Positions 50,194 through 59,309 of a stretch of 64,000 nt of DNA are shown piece by piece. The DNA is from Paenibacillus sediminis (GTDB lineage: Bacteria; Bacillota; Bacilli; Paenibacillales; Paenibacillaceae), in the NCBI RefSeq assembly GCF_017873765.1, contig NZ_JAGGKP010000002.1, positions 1 to 64,000 on the forward strand, given 5' to 3'. Below the pieces are notes generated by a model. That model was not told where the DNA came from. It was given only the letters and a program-made list of their open reading frames with translations, and did no database searches. How positions within the stretch are numbered: the stretch's first letter is position 1; each line of letters begins with the position of its first letter. Position numbers and translations under genes: made by a program.

Positions 50194-51492
50194 TTAAATT
50201 TCTGTATTCGTCAGCCTCTCAGATGATTTTTTTGATCTATTCTCAGACGGCAGTAACATATTAAAAATGCTCATCGGTCTCGTTCTAACCGCCGCTTCTG
50301 CATCGTCATCCGGAGCTAGAATGATGCCCAGTTGATGATGCTCTCCTGCATAAATACCACGCTGCAGAAATTTAAGCTCACCCTGTACGTTCTGCACTTC
50401 CAACTTGCAGAACGCGGAATTAGAACGAAGTGCAAGATGCAATTGTTCCTTATTGTTAACTGCCATTCCGTTCACTTTACGGATCGTCTCCCCTGCAGAT
50501 ATGCCTAATTCGGCAGCAGGGCTGCCCGGAAGGACCGCGAGAACGCGAAGTCCTTGAGCAGGATGAACAAATATCGGGCTCTTAGACTGCTCTTCGAGCC
50601 CAGCTAACCATACGAGCAATTCATGCAGTACGAAAGATGCAAGCGACGCTCCTATGATGAGCGGGCTCCACCAATGCGATAGCAGTGCTAAGACGAGCAG
50701 TACAATACTGTAGAGCAAAAGCCGCTTTGAAGTAAGCCTTGTCTTCTCTCTTGGCAGCATACTTTGCGTCATTTCCGTAAAACCAATAAGAACGGGGAGC
50801 GCCATGAGCGTAAACCCGTTATTCCACCCTGCTCCGCCAAAGAGCGGAGTCCACGGCAATAAACTGCCTGTAGTTTGCGCAGGTATAAGCAGGAAGAGCG
50901 GTACAGGCCAGAAGCTCTGCATCTGATAGCCACCCACCAATTTACCCCGCTTGCCTTCGTAAAATAAGGGTCCGGCAAACGAAGCACCTTGCCCGCGTAC
51001 GAGAACTGCTTCTGCGATATGCAGCAGAGCAACAAGCACTAGCAGCGCTGGAATGTCGAGTCCTGCTATCGTATCGATGATGGATCCAATCACACCGCTT
51101 GCATTGGGTTCAGGCAACCATCCGAGCACCGCTTGAATGACACCAAGCAGTCCAATCGTATATGCAAAACATAAGTAGCGAACCCGGAATAACATCAATA
51201 TAAGAGATATGACCCAAATAAGTATAATAGCTTCTGTTGTAAGCGAAATACCTAGAAACACCATAACGAGTGAAACGCAAATGCCGGAGGCGAGTCCGCT
51301 GACAAAAGTTCGCCAAGTTTGCTGCCCCCAGCCGTGAAGCCGAACATGAAACAATTTGCGCTCTAGAACGACTTGCCTGCGATACTGCAAAATAATAAAC
51401 AATATAGCGATATAATAAAACGGCTGCGTCAGCAGCAGAATCAATCCTTCAGTGATGTTCCACAACCATTCTAAAGCTGTTTCCAAATTCAA
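50194..51492 (-). CDS. PDZ-domain polytopic membrane protein, MinJ-like
   Basis: A 432-residue protein with about eight membrane segments in the first 310 residues and a PDZ-like domain (GLRVLAVLPGSPAAELGISAGETIRKVNGMAV, about 325-385). This matches B. subtilis MinJ, which bridges DivIVA and MinD at the division site. In Bacillus minJ also lies near ctpB and ftsEX, so both gene order and domains agree; sequence orthology was not tested. The start is TTG 51492, six nt after AAGGAG. It is 45 nt after ctpB with a hairpin between. Confidence 0.72.
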   Translation of the reverse strand: MNLETALEWLWNITEGLILLLTQPFYYIAILFIILQYRRQVVLERKLFHVRLHGWGQQTWRTFVSGLASGICVSLVMVFLGISLTTEAIILIWVISLILMLFRVRYLCFAYTIGLLGVIQAVLGWLPEPNASGVIGSIIDTIAGLDIPALLVLVALLHIAEAVLVRGQGASFAGPLFYEGKRGKLVGGYQMQSFWPVPLFLLIPAQTTGSLLPWTPLFGGAGWNNGFTLMALPVLIGFTEMTQSMLPREKTRLTSKRLLLYSIVLLVLALLSHWWSPLIIGASLASFVLHELLVWLAGLEEQSKSPIFVHPAQGLRVLAVLPGSPAAELGISAGETIRKVNGMAVNNKEQLHLALRSNSAFCKLEVQNVQGELKFLQRGIYAGEHHQLGIILAPDDDAEAAVRTRPMSIFNMLLPSENRSKKSSERLTNTEI

Positions 51493-51517
51493 ATCACACT
51501 CCTTAAAGAAAAGAAAA

Positions 51518-51538
51518 AAGAAGGCCTTTAGCCTTCTT
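51518..51538 (-). terminator. Terminator or attenuator between ctpB and minJ
   Basis: AAGAAGGC (51518-51525) pairs with GCCTTCTT (51531-51538) around a 5-nt loop and, on the minus strand, is followed by TTTTTTCTTTTC. It overlaps the ctpB stop and precedes minJ by about 25 nt, so read-through may set minJ levels. Confidence 0.75.
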
Positions 51539-53007
51539 TATTTCTTCGACGCAGATGCTGCAATTTCCTGCGTCAATATTTTAATTGCTTGCTTCATTTG
51601 CGTATCATATTGTGGATCGCGAATGTGTTTGATTAACGCAGTCTCCAAAGCCTCTGCTGTTTTCTTATCTACTGTACCGTTCACAGGAAGGCCTTGTTTC
51701 TTCTGGAACTGCTTCACAGCATTCACGGTACCTTTATCGAAATATCCGTCTTTACGTCCCGGCTTAAATCCAAGACCGTCTAACATTATTTGTGCACTCT
51801 TCACATCATCGCTGGTCATATCATATTTCAGCGGAGTTTTGTCTTTATTAATCGGTGAAACGGAGAAGTAATCCGGTTGATGTACTTTAATATCCGGTTC
51901 GATCCCTTTTTTATGAATCCATTCGCCGTTAGGTGTCAGCCATTTCGCAATTGTAATTTTGAGCAAGCTGCCATCATTAAATTGCTTGTCATAGCTGGAC
52001 TGGACTGTACCTTTACCGTACGTTTTCTCCCCAATGAGCTTAGCGCCAGCCGATTCTTTAAGTGCCCCGGCCAAAATCTCCGATGCGCTCGCGCTGCCTT
52101 GGTTCGTCAGCACTGTAATTGGGTACGGTTTGCCTGTGCCGCTGGACACGCTTTTCTCACGTTTGCTCGACTTGTCTTCCACTTGAACGATGTTCTTTCC
52201 TTTAGGAACAAACTGCTCAGCAATATCAATGACGACGGACAATACGCCGCCAGGATTGTTGCGGACGTCAATGACGAGCCCCTTCATATTTTGCTTCTCA
52301 AGCTTCGCAAGTTCCTCTTTGAAACGATCCGCTGTATTCACGGAGAACTGAGTAATTTCAATAACACCGATCCCGTTCTTCTCCATGTGCGCATTGACCG
52401 TTTCCATATCGATATCATCACGAACAATGCTAAATTCGAGCGGTTCTGGGTTGCCAGAGCGCTTGATCTTAACTTTCGCGGTTGTACCTTTCGGCCCGCG
52501 AATTTTCGCAACTGCTGCGTTTAAGTCCAGTCCTTGCAGCGACACGCCATTAACAGACAAAATGACGTCTTTGGCCTTAATGCCTGCCTTCTCAGCAGGT
52601 GAACCTTTAATCGGAGAGACGACGACAACATTTCCAGATTCCATGGAAACCTCGGCTCCGATACCCGTGAAGGAACCTTCGATGCTTTCAGAAAATTGCT
52701 GGGCCGTTTCCTTACCCATATAAGAGGAGAAAGGATCATCCAGAGATTCCATCATACCGTTGATGGCTCCATCTACTAATTTCTGACGATCAACATCTTT
52801 AAAATAATGACTTTGAATCAATTGAACTGCCGTATTGATTTTGTTCATTTCGTCCTGATTAAGGCCGCTGCTGTCACTGCTCGCCAAAATCCCTTGACCT
52901 TGCGCTCCGCTTGCAAAGCTAAACTGCCCGGTTAAGGTCATCGTCAGCAAAATACTTCCCAGCATCGTAATCATAAGCAGGAACAACACTGTACGTCCTT
53001 TAAACAT
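51538..53007 (-). CDS. ctpB: S41 carboxy-terminal processing protease CtpB-like
   Basis: A 489-residue secreted protease. After a signal-anchor (about 5-27) come a PDZ domain (about 105-185) and the S41 catalytic domain with the Ser307 / Lys332 dyad (GSASASEI and YGKGTVQ). A C-terminal peptidoglycan-binding domain (about 405-470) follows. In Bacillus CtpB cleaves SpoIVFA to trigger sigma-K in sporulation; other substrates are possible. Start: ATG 53007 was chosen over 53052 because a perfect TATAAT (53064-53069) would start the RNA within a few bases of 53052 and GGTGG precedes 53007. The choice is moderate. Confidence 0.9.
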   Translation of the reverse strand: MFKGRTVLFLLMITMLGSILLTMTLTGQFSFASGAQGQGILASSDSSGLNQDEMNKINTAVQLIQSHYFKDVDRQKLVDGAINGMMESLDDPFSSYMGKETAQQFSESIEGSFTGIGAEVSMESGNVVVVSPIKGSPAEKAGIKAKDVILSVNGVSLQGLDLNAAVAKIRGPKGTTAKVKIKRSGNPEPLEFSIVRDDIDMETVNAHMEKNGIGVIEITQFSVNTADRFKEELAKLEKQNMKGLVIDVRNNPGGVLSVVIDIAEQFVPKGKNIVQVEDKSSKREKSVSSGTGKPYPITVLTNQGSASASEILAGALKESAGAKLIGEKTYGKGTVQSSYDKQFNDGSLLKITIAKWLTPNGEWIHKKGIEPDIKVHQPDYFSVSPINKDKTPLKYDMTSDDVKSAQIMLDGLGFKPGRKDGYFDKGTVNAVKQFQKKQGLPVNGTVDKKTAEALETALIKHIRDPQYDTQMKQAIKILTQEIAASASKK

Positions 53008-53063
53008 CTCTCGATTCCACCGTCCTTCAATTCCAGCTGACATCTGCTGCATATAACCATCAT

Positions 53064-53069
53064 ATTATA
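53064..53069 (-). promoter_or_regulatory. -10 element ahead of ctpB
   Basis: The minus strand has a perfect TATAAT here, in the short gap after the M23 peptidase gene. No good -35 is visible. It suggests that ctpB may be transcribed on its own besides read-through from ftsE. Confidence 0.4.
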
Positions 53070-53107
53070 TGTTTAGCTTGTACGGAATATTTACCATAAA
53101 ATAAGTG

Positions 53108-54361
53108 CTAACGCAAGTATGGCATTGGATCTACAGCTGTACCATTAACACGAACTTCGAAGTGCAAATGCGGTCCTGTGGATCCGCCTGTGTTACCAGA
53201 CAAGGCAACGACATCGCCGCGCTTCACTTGATCTCCTTTTTCCACCTTATAACTGCTGAGGTGGCCATAAAGCGACCATACTCCGTTACCATGATCGATG
53301 ATCACGCAATTTCCATAACCGCTCCACCAATCAGCGACAATAACAACACCGTCTTCTGCCGCATGGACTTCCGTACCGATTGGTACTGCAAAGTCAACAC
53401 CTTTGTGTAATTTTCTCTCCCCCGTTATTGGATGTATACGGTATCCAAACGGAGATGAGATCCGAGTTCCGTTCGGTACAGGCATCCCGAATTCGCCGTT
53501 GCCGCCCGAAAAACTGCTTGACCCACTGGACCCGCTGGAGCTGCTCGTTCTTTTCTTTTTCTTCTTCGATTGATTATATCTGTACACTTCTTCTGCTTTT
53601 AGTTTATTCTTCTCTTGTTGAAGCTGAGATGACTTCTGTGCGATTTGAACGAGAAGTTGATCTTGTTCTTCACTAGCATCATCTGACTCAACAATTTTAG
53701 CATCATAGCTTGCGATAAGCTGCTGCTTCTCTTCTTCCTTCGCCTGCAGCTCACTTCTGCGTGATTCAGCCTCTGCATATAAATCTTTCGCCTTAGCATA
53801 ATCTTTCTCAAGATCTTTCTTCTTCGCAACTACAAGTTCTTTGTCCCGTTTGTTCTCAGCGAGAATGACTTGATCTTGATGCACAATCGCTTTCAGAGAA
53901 TCGACCCGTTCCAGGAAGTCAGCGAAACTCGTTGCTGACATCAGCACATCTAAGTATGAAACAAATCCATCGGTATACATCAGCCGTACACGAGAGTCCA
54001 ACAGCCCTTTGCGATGAGCAATCCGATCGTTCGCCGCATCTAGAGCCTCAGCGGTTTTACGCAAATTTGATTCGGTATCATCAATTTCCATTGAGATCTT
54101 CGCCAATTGTTGACTCACGGTACTAATTTCCTGTGTAACGGATTGTAAGTATTGCTGTGTTTTATTTTTATAATGCTGAGCTTCTTGCTTTTGATTTGCA
54201 GCATGTTGCTGCTGCTGTTGCGCCTGTCTGGCCTGTTCATGAAGCTGCTTCAACTCTTGGTCAATTTGACTGATTGTTCTTTTCGCGGCAAAGGAATTGG
54301 ATGGTTGGAATATCGCTGCTGCTAGTACACAACATGCTAGTGCAGTCGTCAATTTTTTCAA
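53108..54361 (-). CDS. Coiled-coil M23 murein endopeptidase (EnvC/PcsB-like)
   Basis: A 417-residue secreted protein. The signal peptide (about 1-25) leads to a long charged, Gln-rich coiled coil (about 28-275), then a Ser/Gly linker, and a LytM/M23 zinc peptidase domain with His319 and Asp323 (LHKGVDF) and His398-x-His400 (GPHLHFEV). Both zinc-site motifs are complete, so it should cut peptide crosslinks. It follows ftsX by 12 nt, the arrangement expected for a hydrolase activated by FtsEX through its coiled coil, as in EnvC or PcsB systems. This coupling is inferred. Confidence 0.88.
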   Translation of the reverse strand: MKKLTTALACCVLAAAIFQPSNSFAAKRTISQIDQELKQLHEQARQAQQQQQHAANQKQEAQHYKNKTQQYLQSVTQEISTVSQQLAKISMEIDDTESNLRKTAEALDAANDRIAHRKGLLDSRVRLMYTDGFVSYLDVLMSATSFADFLERVDSLKAIVHQDQVILAENKRDKELVVAKKKDLEKDYAKAKDLYAEAESRRSELQAKEEEKQQLIASYDAKIVESDDASEEQDQLLVQIAQKSSQLQQEKNKLKAEEVYRYNQSKKKKKRTSSSSGSSGSSSFSGGNGEFGMPVPNGTRISSPFGYRIHPITGERKLHKGVDFAVPIGTEVHAAEDGVVIVADWWSGYGNCVIIDHGNGVWSLYGHLSSYKVEKGDQVKRGDVVALSGNTGGSTGPHLHFEVRVNGTAVDPMPYLR

Positions 54362-54373
54362 CTTTCGTTCCCC

Positions 54374-55288
54374 CTATACTTTCAAAAACTTGCGAATGGA
54401 TACGGTGCTGCCCCAAATACCAATGAGCAGTCCTAATCCGACAAGCAGACCGCTTAACAACAACCATATATCATTCAGAGATACTAACTTGAACATGACT
54501 CCAAGTCTGGAACCTGCCCATACCTCAATTTGATTGTAACCGAATAAAATAATGCCGACCGTCACGAGTGAACCGATCAGACCGATCAATGCACCTTCAA
54601 TAAAAAATGGCCAGCGGATGAACTGGTTCGTCGCACCAACCAATTTCATAATGCTAATTTCACGACGGCGCGCTAGAATCGTAACGCGAATCGTATTCGA
54701 AATAAGGAACATCGACATAATGCCAAGTCCAGCTACGAAAATAAGTCCAACATTGCGAATCATTTTAGTGATTTTAAAGAGCGTCTCAACGGTGCCTTTT
54801 CCATAGTTCACTTTGAGGATAGGCTTGTCAGCATGTGAATTGTTAAGCTGTTCAATCTTCGCAGCGAGTGCCGGAACAGTGGTTGGTTCTTTGACTTCAA
54901 TTTTGAGCTTGTCAGGCAATGGGTTGTCACCCTTCTGATAACCGTCTAACAGGTCTTTCCCATCCGGTCCAAGCTTTTTCCGAAATTCCTCTAGGCCTTG
55001 TTCCTTAGGTATGAAGGTTACTTTACTAACCTCCGGCATCATACCGATTTCATTCTGCAGTGTCTCTCTTGCCTTCTCATTGACATCCAATTTTAAATAA
55101 ACGCTAATTTGCACCTGACTGTCTGCCTGATCGGCAAACTTGTTCACATTAAGCACGACCAATATAAATACACCTAGAATGAAGAGCGAAACAATGATGG
55201 AAGTTATCGATGCTACCGACATCCAACCATTGCGGAATACATTTTTCGTTCCTTCCCGAAAATGCCGTAAGAGGGTACTAAAATTCAT
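54374..55288 (-). CDS. ftsX: Cell division protein FtsX
   Basis: A 304-residue membrane protein with four membrane segments (about 22-45, 175-200, 225-245, 270-292) and one large outside loop of about 120 residues that in relatives binds the wall hydrolase. The cytoplasmic N terminus has RHFREGTKNVFRNGWMSVAS. The ftsE stop lies 11 nt inside its start, so translation is coupled. With FtsE it forms an ABC-type signalling complex rather than a transporter. Confidence 0.96.
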   Translation of the reverse strand: MNFSTLLRHFREGTKNVFRNGWMSVASITSIIVSLFILGVFILVVLNVNKFADQADSQVQISVYLKLDVNEKARETLQNEIGMMPEVSKVTFIPKEQGLEEFRKKLGPDGKDLLDGYQKGDNPLPDKLKIEVKEPTTVPALAAKIEQLNNSHADKPILKVNYGKGTVETLFKITKMIRNVGLIFVAGLGIMSMFLISNTIRVTILARRREISIMKLVGATNQFIRWPFFIEGALIGLIGSLVTVGIILFGYNQIEVWAGSRLGVMFKLVSLNDIWLLLSGLLVGLGLLIGIWGSTVSIRKFLKV

Positions 55289-55964
55289 AACCGTACTCCC
55301 CTCTCACCTGATCGCGAACGATGTTGCCTTGTTCAATAGCAATAACGCGTTTGCGCATCGTGTTCACGATATCTTTGTTGTGGGTAGCCATCACGATGGT
55401 TGTACCACGGAAATTAATTTCATCGAGGAGTTGCATAATGCCCCATGATGTTTCAGGGTCCAAGTTACCCGTAGGCTCGTCCGCAATAATAACAGAGGGA
55501 TTATTCACAATCGCGCGCGCGATCGCAACCCGTTGCTGTTCACCGCCAGACAATTGCGACGGTTCGCTGTTGGCTTTATTTTTAAGGCCTACGAGATCAA
55601 GCACCTCCATCACGCGCTTCTTAATGAGACGTTTTGGAGCTTCAATCACTTCCATCGCAAAAGCTACATTTTCGTAAGCAGTCAGCTTCGGAAGCAGTCT
55701 GAAATCTTGGAAAATAACGCCGATATTACGCCGAACGTAAGGGATTTTACGATGCTTCAGCTTACCGATATTAAATCCATTTACCGAAATTTGTCCTTTC
55801 GTAGGAACCTCTTCCCGATAAATGAGCTTCATGAATGTCGATTTCCCTGCACCGGACGGTCCGACAACATATACGAACTCGTTACGGTCAATTTTCACAG
55901 TTACTCCTTGTAACGCGTGCGTTCCATTAGGATACGTCTTCCATACATCTTGCATTTCAATCAC
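55278..55964 (-). CDS. ftsE: Cell division ATP-binding protein FtsE
   Basis: A 228-residue ABC ATPase. Walker A GPSGAGKST, signature LSGGEQQRVAIARA, Walker B VIIADEPTGNLDP and MATHNKDIV are all clear. FtsE hydrolyses ATP to drive FtsX movements that switch on wall hydrolases during division or elongation. The start is GTG 55964, giving MIEMQDVWKTYPNG, the usual FtsE start and the same length as the Bacillus protein; a TTG at 55979 would lie in the binding site GGGAAG. It is first in ftsE-ftsX-M23-ctpB-minJ. Confidence 0.96.
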   Translation of the reverse strand: MIEMQDVWKTYPNGTHALQGVTVKIDRNEFVYVVGPSGAGKSTFMKLIYREEVPTKGQISVNGFNIGKLKHRKIPYVRRNIGVIFQDFRLLPKLTAYENVAFAMEVIEAPKRLIKKRVMEVLDLVGLKNKANSEPSQLSGGEQQRVAIARAIVNNPSVIIADEPTGNLDPETSWGIMQLLDEINFRGTTIVMATHNKDIVNTMRKRVIAIEQGNIVRDQVRGEYGYEF

Positions 55965-56063
55965 AAAATCACTTCCCAATTACATAATTAGCCTCTAAAG
56001 CACTTCGACATCATCCATCCAATTCCTTTAAAACGTGAGCAATTTCACCATTCTGTTTTCTAT

Positions 56064-56080
56064 TGTAACAAATTTGTTAC
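56064..56080. promoter_or_regulatory. WalR (YycF) binding site, perfect consensus match
   Basis: TGTAACAAATTTGTTAC fits the WalR consensus TGTWAH-N5-TGTWAH in every defined position and contains a perfect 16-bp palindrome. It lies between divergent ftsE (start 55964) and the vanW-family gene (start 56164), about 100 bp from each. WalR controls wall hydrolase genes in Bacillales. Which of the two genes it governs is not clear, as neither promoter is obvious. Confidence 0.6.
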
Positions 56081-56163
56081 CTTTTCGAAAGTTCCTTGGA
56101 CTTCTTACATATATATGGAAATTGAATAGTCGCATCTAAAAAACACATAAAGGGTGAGAACTA

Positions 56164-57603
56164 GTGAAGAGAATTAACGGAGCACTCATCGCAATTTCAG
56201 CATTCATTGCAGGCGTTGCAGCACTGCTTGGCTTGGGCTATCAATACAGCAATCAGGATACTGTGCCTAAAGGGGTCATGCTGGAAAATTGGACTCTAGG
56301 TGGAATGAAGATACAGGATGCGCTTCAGCAACTGGAGGGACGCATAAATATACTGGAGGAGCGGAAGGTTAAGTTCATTTCTGAGCAGCCGGAACAATTC
56401 AGCTTTACATACAGCCTCAAGGAAATTGGCGTCAGTTACTCTGCTGATGAACTGCAGACCGCACTCAAACAGCTGACCGCGGGGAATATGATCGACCGGA
56501 TAAAAGCACGTTATTCCTTTCATGAACAGTGGAATTTACATACGAAATGGGATGATACGCGGTTAAAAAATAAATTAAATGGGCAGTGGGAGAAAGAAAC
56601 GTTCGGTGTCCCCGTCAATGCAGTTCGCAATATTACGAAATCGGATACGATCGAGTACATTCCCGAGAAAAATGTTTATCGGATTGATTGGACTCTTCTG
56701 TCCCAGCAGATCGAAGCTATGCTGCCAAGTGATTTCACTGCGAACAAAGAGGAACAATCGCTGCAAATCACACTCCCGCTCATTATAAAAAGACCTGCGA
56801 TTACGGTGAACAGCCTGAAAGCCGAAGGTATTGAGCGGAAAATGATTCAGTTCACGACCGACCTGTATACAAGCGGAGAGGGCAGAGTGTATAACGTTAG
56901 CTCGGCAGCAAAAATCGTCGATGGGATGATTCTAAAACCAGGCGAGATATTCAATTATGCGGAAGTGATTGCTGCGGCTGATAAAAAATATGGATTTCGA
57001 GAAGCTCCTGTCATTCTAAATGGAAAACTTGTGCCTGGCATTGGCGGCGGCATTTGTCAGGTGTCCAGCACGTTATATAACGCAGCTATTCGCACAGGAC
57101 TTGAGATTGTAGAGCGCCGCAATCACTCGCTTCCTGTCAGCTATTTGCCTAAAGGCCAAGATGCTACGTTTGCCGAAGGGGTTATTAATTTTCGTTTCAA
57201 GAACAACACAGGCAAATCATTGCTCATTCAAAGTGCCGTTAACAATCGTAAGCTGACGGTCAAACTGTTCGGCACACTGCCGCGCAATGTAACTTACACG
57301 ATTGAATCCCATGTTGTTGAAATTTTAACCGCTCCGGACAAATACGTGCAAAATCCGTCTTTAGCTGCGGGAACGCGGCAAGTACTTCAAGGCGGAAAAC
57401 CTGGATATGTGGTAGACACGTATCAAATAAAAAGAGTCGATGGCAAAGTTACGGAGAAGAAACGCATTTCTCACGATACTTATAGAGCACAACCTTCCCT
57501 AATCGCCGTAGGTGTAACCGATTCAGAGAAATCCTCACCCGCTCCCTCCAAATCCGATCAGAAATCCATTTTAGAGGACGGGATCGAAGGGCCTGTGTTT
57601 TGA
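56164..57603 (+). CDS. VanW-family exported protein with G5-like tail
   Basis: A 479-residue protein. One N-terminal membrane segment (about 5-25) anchors it; a peptidoglycan-binding-4-like region with weak repeats follows (about 35-215). The VanW domain (about 230-360) has YNVSSAAKIVDGMILKPGEIFN and GIGGGICQVSSTLYNAAIRTGLEIVERRNHS, strongly conserved in the family, and a G5-like segment (about 370-440) ends it. The biochemical role of VanW proteins is unknown; they often act at the wall. The start is GTG 56164 behind AGGGTGAG. It is divergent from ftsE and may share its WalR box. Confidence 0.85.
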   Translation: MKRINGALIAISAFIAGVAALLGLGYQYSNQDTVPKGVMLENWTLGGMKIQDALQQLEGRINILEERKVKFISEQPEQFSFTYSLKEIGVSYSADELQTALKQLTAGNMIDRIKARYSFHEQWNLHTKWDDTRLKNKLNGQWEKETFGVPVNAVRNITKSDTIEYIPEKNVYRIDWTLLSQQIEAMLPSDFTANKEEQSLQITLPLIIKRPAITVNSLKAEGIERKMIQFTTDLYTSGEGRVYNVSSAAKIVDGMILKPGEIFNYAEVIAAADKKYGFREAPVILNGKLVPGIGGGICQVSSTLYNAAIRTGLEIVERRNHSLPVSYLPKGQDATFAEGVINFRFKNNTGKSLLIQSAVNNRKLTVKLFGTLPRNVTYTIESHVVEILTAPDKYVQNPSLAAGTRQVLQGGKPGYVVDTYQIKRVDGKVTEKKRISHDTYRAQPSLIAVGVTDSEKSSPAPSKSDQKSILEDGIEGPVF

Positions 57604-57836
57604 TCGGGGCAAACAAAAGCAAAAGTTTGTTGGAATCTGCAGTTTTACGCCCTAGATCGTCAGCTCTTGAAGAAGATGCATATCCCGCAATATTTGAGAA
57701 AGCAGCCGCATTGTTCGAATCTCTGGGACAGAATCATCCCTTCCAAAACGCGAACAAGCGAACTGCTTTCACTGCGCTTCCTATTTTCCTCATTCAGAAG
57801 CACTCTTTCACACCTTCACAGATTCAATCACCTTAG
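57600..57836 (+). pseudogene. Doc/Fic-type toxin remnant, truncated at both ends
   Basis: A 78-codon frame coding LLESAVLRPRSSA...DAYPAIFEKAAALFESL and the Doc active-site motif HPFQNANKRTAF, with His, Phe, Asn, Lys and Arg kept. Intact Doc toxins are about 125 residues; here about 30 at the front and most of the end are missing. No Phd-like antitoxin is present. It begins inside the vanW stop (TTG 57600) and its 3' end overlaps the bactofilin gene by 29 nt on the other strand. It is probably an old remnant of a toxin-antitoxin module rather than an active gene. Confidence 0.75.
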
Positions 57837-58548
57837 AGCTACGAGACTGCTGGAACTTGTGGGTGTACTCGACGAGCCGGATATGGCAGCCGGGACCGAT
57901 GTATACATTTTTGCCGCGCACAATATCGGCAGTTGTATTTTCGAGGACGACATGATCCCCCTCAATGACTTCGGCAGTTAACATATCGACAGATTCTCGG
58001 CCTAATAAACTCCGAATGATGGAACGAAAGCTTCGTTTAATTCGAACAATTCCTCCGCCGATTTCATTCACTTTACTAGGCCCGTAAAGCTTGATTTCCG
58101 TCTTGAATCCACTAAGAATGCCTCCTGCTTGGGCAGTTCCGCGAACAATGACCTTCTCAGCCTCACAGTTCCCGCCAACATGTAATTGCCCGACCCATTT
58201 TACCTGTTCACCAGAGAGCCGGCCCTTAATGCGCGCCTCACCATATACCGTCATGTTGTCAGCTGATACATCTCCGCCAAACTCTCCCTGACCAAGCACG
58301 CGTATTTTCTCGCATTTGACCCCTTCTTCTACCGTAACGGAGCCATAGCTGCGAAAATCTTGAGATTGCAATGCTCCATGAATTAAGGCTGAACCTGTGC
58401 TGCGAAACTGTTCACAGCCGACATCGCCATCCACTCTGCCTTCACCTGTTATTTTCAGTTTGCGGAATGAACCGCCCCGAGAGTTACCTGAGCCTGTTAT
58501 GGACAAATTTTGCAAATTTGCCGCACTGCTATTTGGTGACATAGCCAT
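57808..58548 (-). CDS. yhbF: Bactofilin-family protein (YhbF-like)
   Basis: A 246-residue protein of repeating short beta strands, rich in Gly and Val with regular spacing (ITGSGNSRGGSFRKLKITGEGRVDGDV...), ending in TTADIVRGKNVYIGPGCHIRLVEYTHKF. Bactofilins form fibres that organise envelope sites; the Bacillus pair BacE/BacF (YhbE/YhbF) influences motility. It follows the paralog yhbE by 28 nt, and the two share the GPGCxIxLVEY ending. ATG 58548 lies after AAGGAGAAGGAAGG. No terminator was seen after it. Confidence 0.82.
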   Translation of the reverse strand: MAMSPNSSAANLQNLSITGSGNSRGGSFRKLKITGEGRVDGDVGCEQFRSTGSALIHGALQSQDFRSYGSVTVEEGVKCEKIRVLGQGEFGGDVSADNMTVYGEARIKGRLSGEQVKWVGQLHVGGNCEAEKVIVRGTAQAGGILSGFKTEIKLYGPSKVNEIGGGIVRIKRSFRSIIRSLLGRESVDMLTAEVIEGDHVVLENTTADIVRGKNVYIGPGCHIRLVEYTHKFQQSRSSKVIESVKV

Positions 58549-58576
58549 CCTTCCTTCTCCTTTATGATTTGACCGT

Positions 58577-59305
58577 TTATACTTGCTGGGCTTTTTTCAC
58601 TTGAGAACTTGGATCTTGCTTAAACTCTTCTTTATATTCCACAAGTTTAATCCGGCAACCAGGACCAATCGTCACTCGGTTTCCGCGAACCGTGTTCGCA
58701 TGCGTGTATTCCAAATAAATTTCATCGCCTTCAATGACATTCGCTTCTAATCGCGAAGCAAGAACTGGGGTGATTTGCTCGAAGAAGCGTCTCCGTCCGC
58801 CTTTTTTTACCGTAATCTTCTCCACGCCGATATCTTTAGCCTGAGAAACATGTTGCAGCGTAATATCGAGTTCACCCGCATTTAGAAAACCGCCGATCGA
58901 GAAACCGCCTTGCACTCTAATCGTTTCGCTCTCTAAATCGCCTTTAATTTTAGCACTGCCGCCGATCTCCACCGTCTCCGCTGTCAGGTTGCCTTCAAGC
59001 ACTCCTCTGCCATTTACCGCGATCGATTTGCAGCTAACATCCTTTTTAAAAGTGGAAAAGCCTTCAACAAGTATGCTGCCCGCTTTAGCCTCTCCGTCCA
59101 CCGTTCCCGTTCCGCTAATGCGAATTGATTCTGCAATAACCGCACCATAGAAATGGGAGGTTCCGTTCACTTCACAGGCTAAGCAGTCGATATCTCCATT
59201 CACTTTGCCCATGCCGTCTATTTGCATATTCCCGTATTGTCCTCCTGCAGCCTTCCCCACGCCGGAAATGTGCATGTCATATCTTGCATTTTGCTGCTGC
59301 GCCAT
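58577..59305 (-). CDS. yhbE: Bactofilin-family protein (YhbE-like)
   Basis: A 242-residue paralog of the next gene: beta-solenoid pattern (YGNMQIDGMGKVNGDI, MISGTGTVDGEA-type turns) and the ending TVRGNRVTIGPGCRIKLVEYKEEF. It should assemble into fibres, possibly mixed with its partner. The start is ATG 59305, eight nt after GAGGG and four nt after the yhbD stop; a longer frame overlaps yhbD and has no separate binding site. Three-gene order yhbD-yhbE-yhbF equals Bacillus. Confidence 0.82.
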   Translation of the reverse strand: MAQQQNARYDMHISGVGKAAGGQYGNMQIDGMGKVNGDIDCLACEVNGTSHFYGAVIAESIRISGTGTVDGEAKAGSILVEGFSTFKKDVSCKSIAVNGRGVLEGNLTAETVEIGGSAKIKGDLESETIRVQGGFSIGGFLNAGELDITLQHVSQAKDIGVEKITVKKGGRRRFFEQITPVLASRLEANVIEGDEIYLEYTHANTVRGNRVTIGPGCRIKLVEYKEEFKQDPSSQVKKAQQV

Positions 59306-59309
59306 CTTC

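Noticed and set aside
57667..57981. Open frame of 104 codons crossing the Doc remnant
   Set aside because: It is in a different frame from the Doc motif and its second half is antisense to the bactofilin gene.
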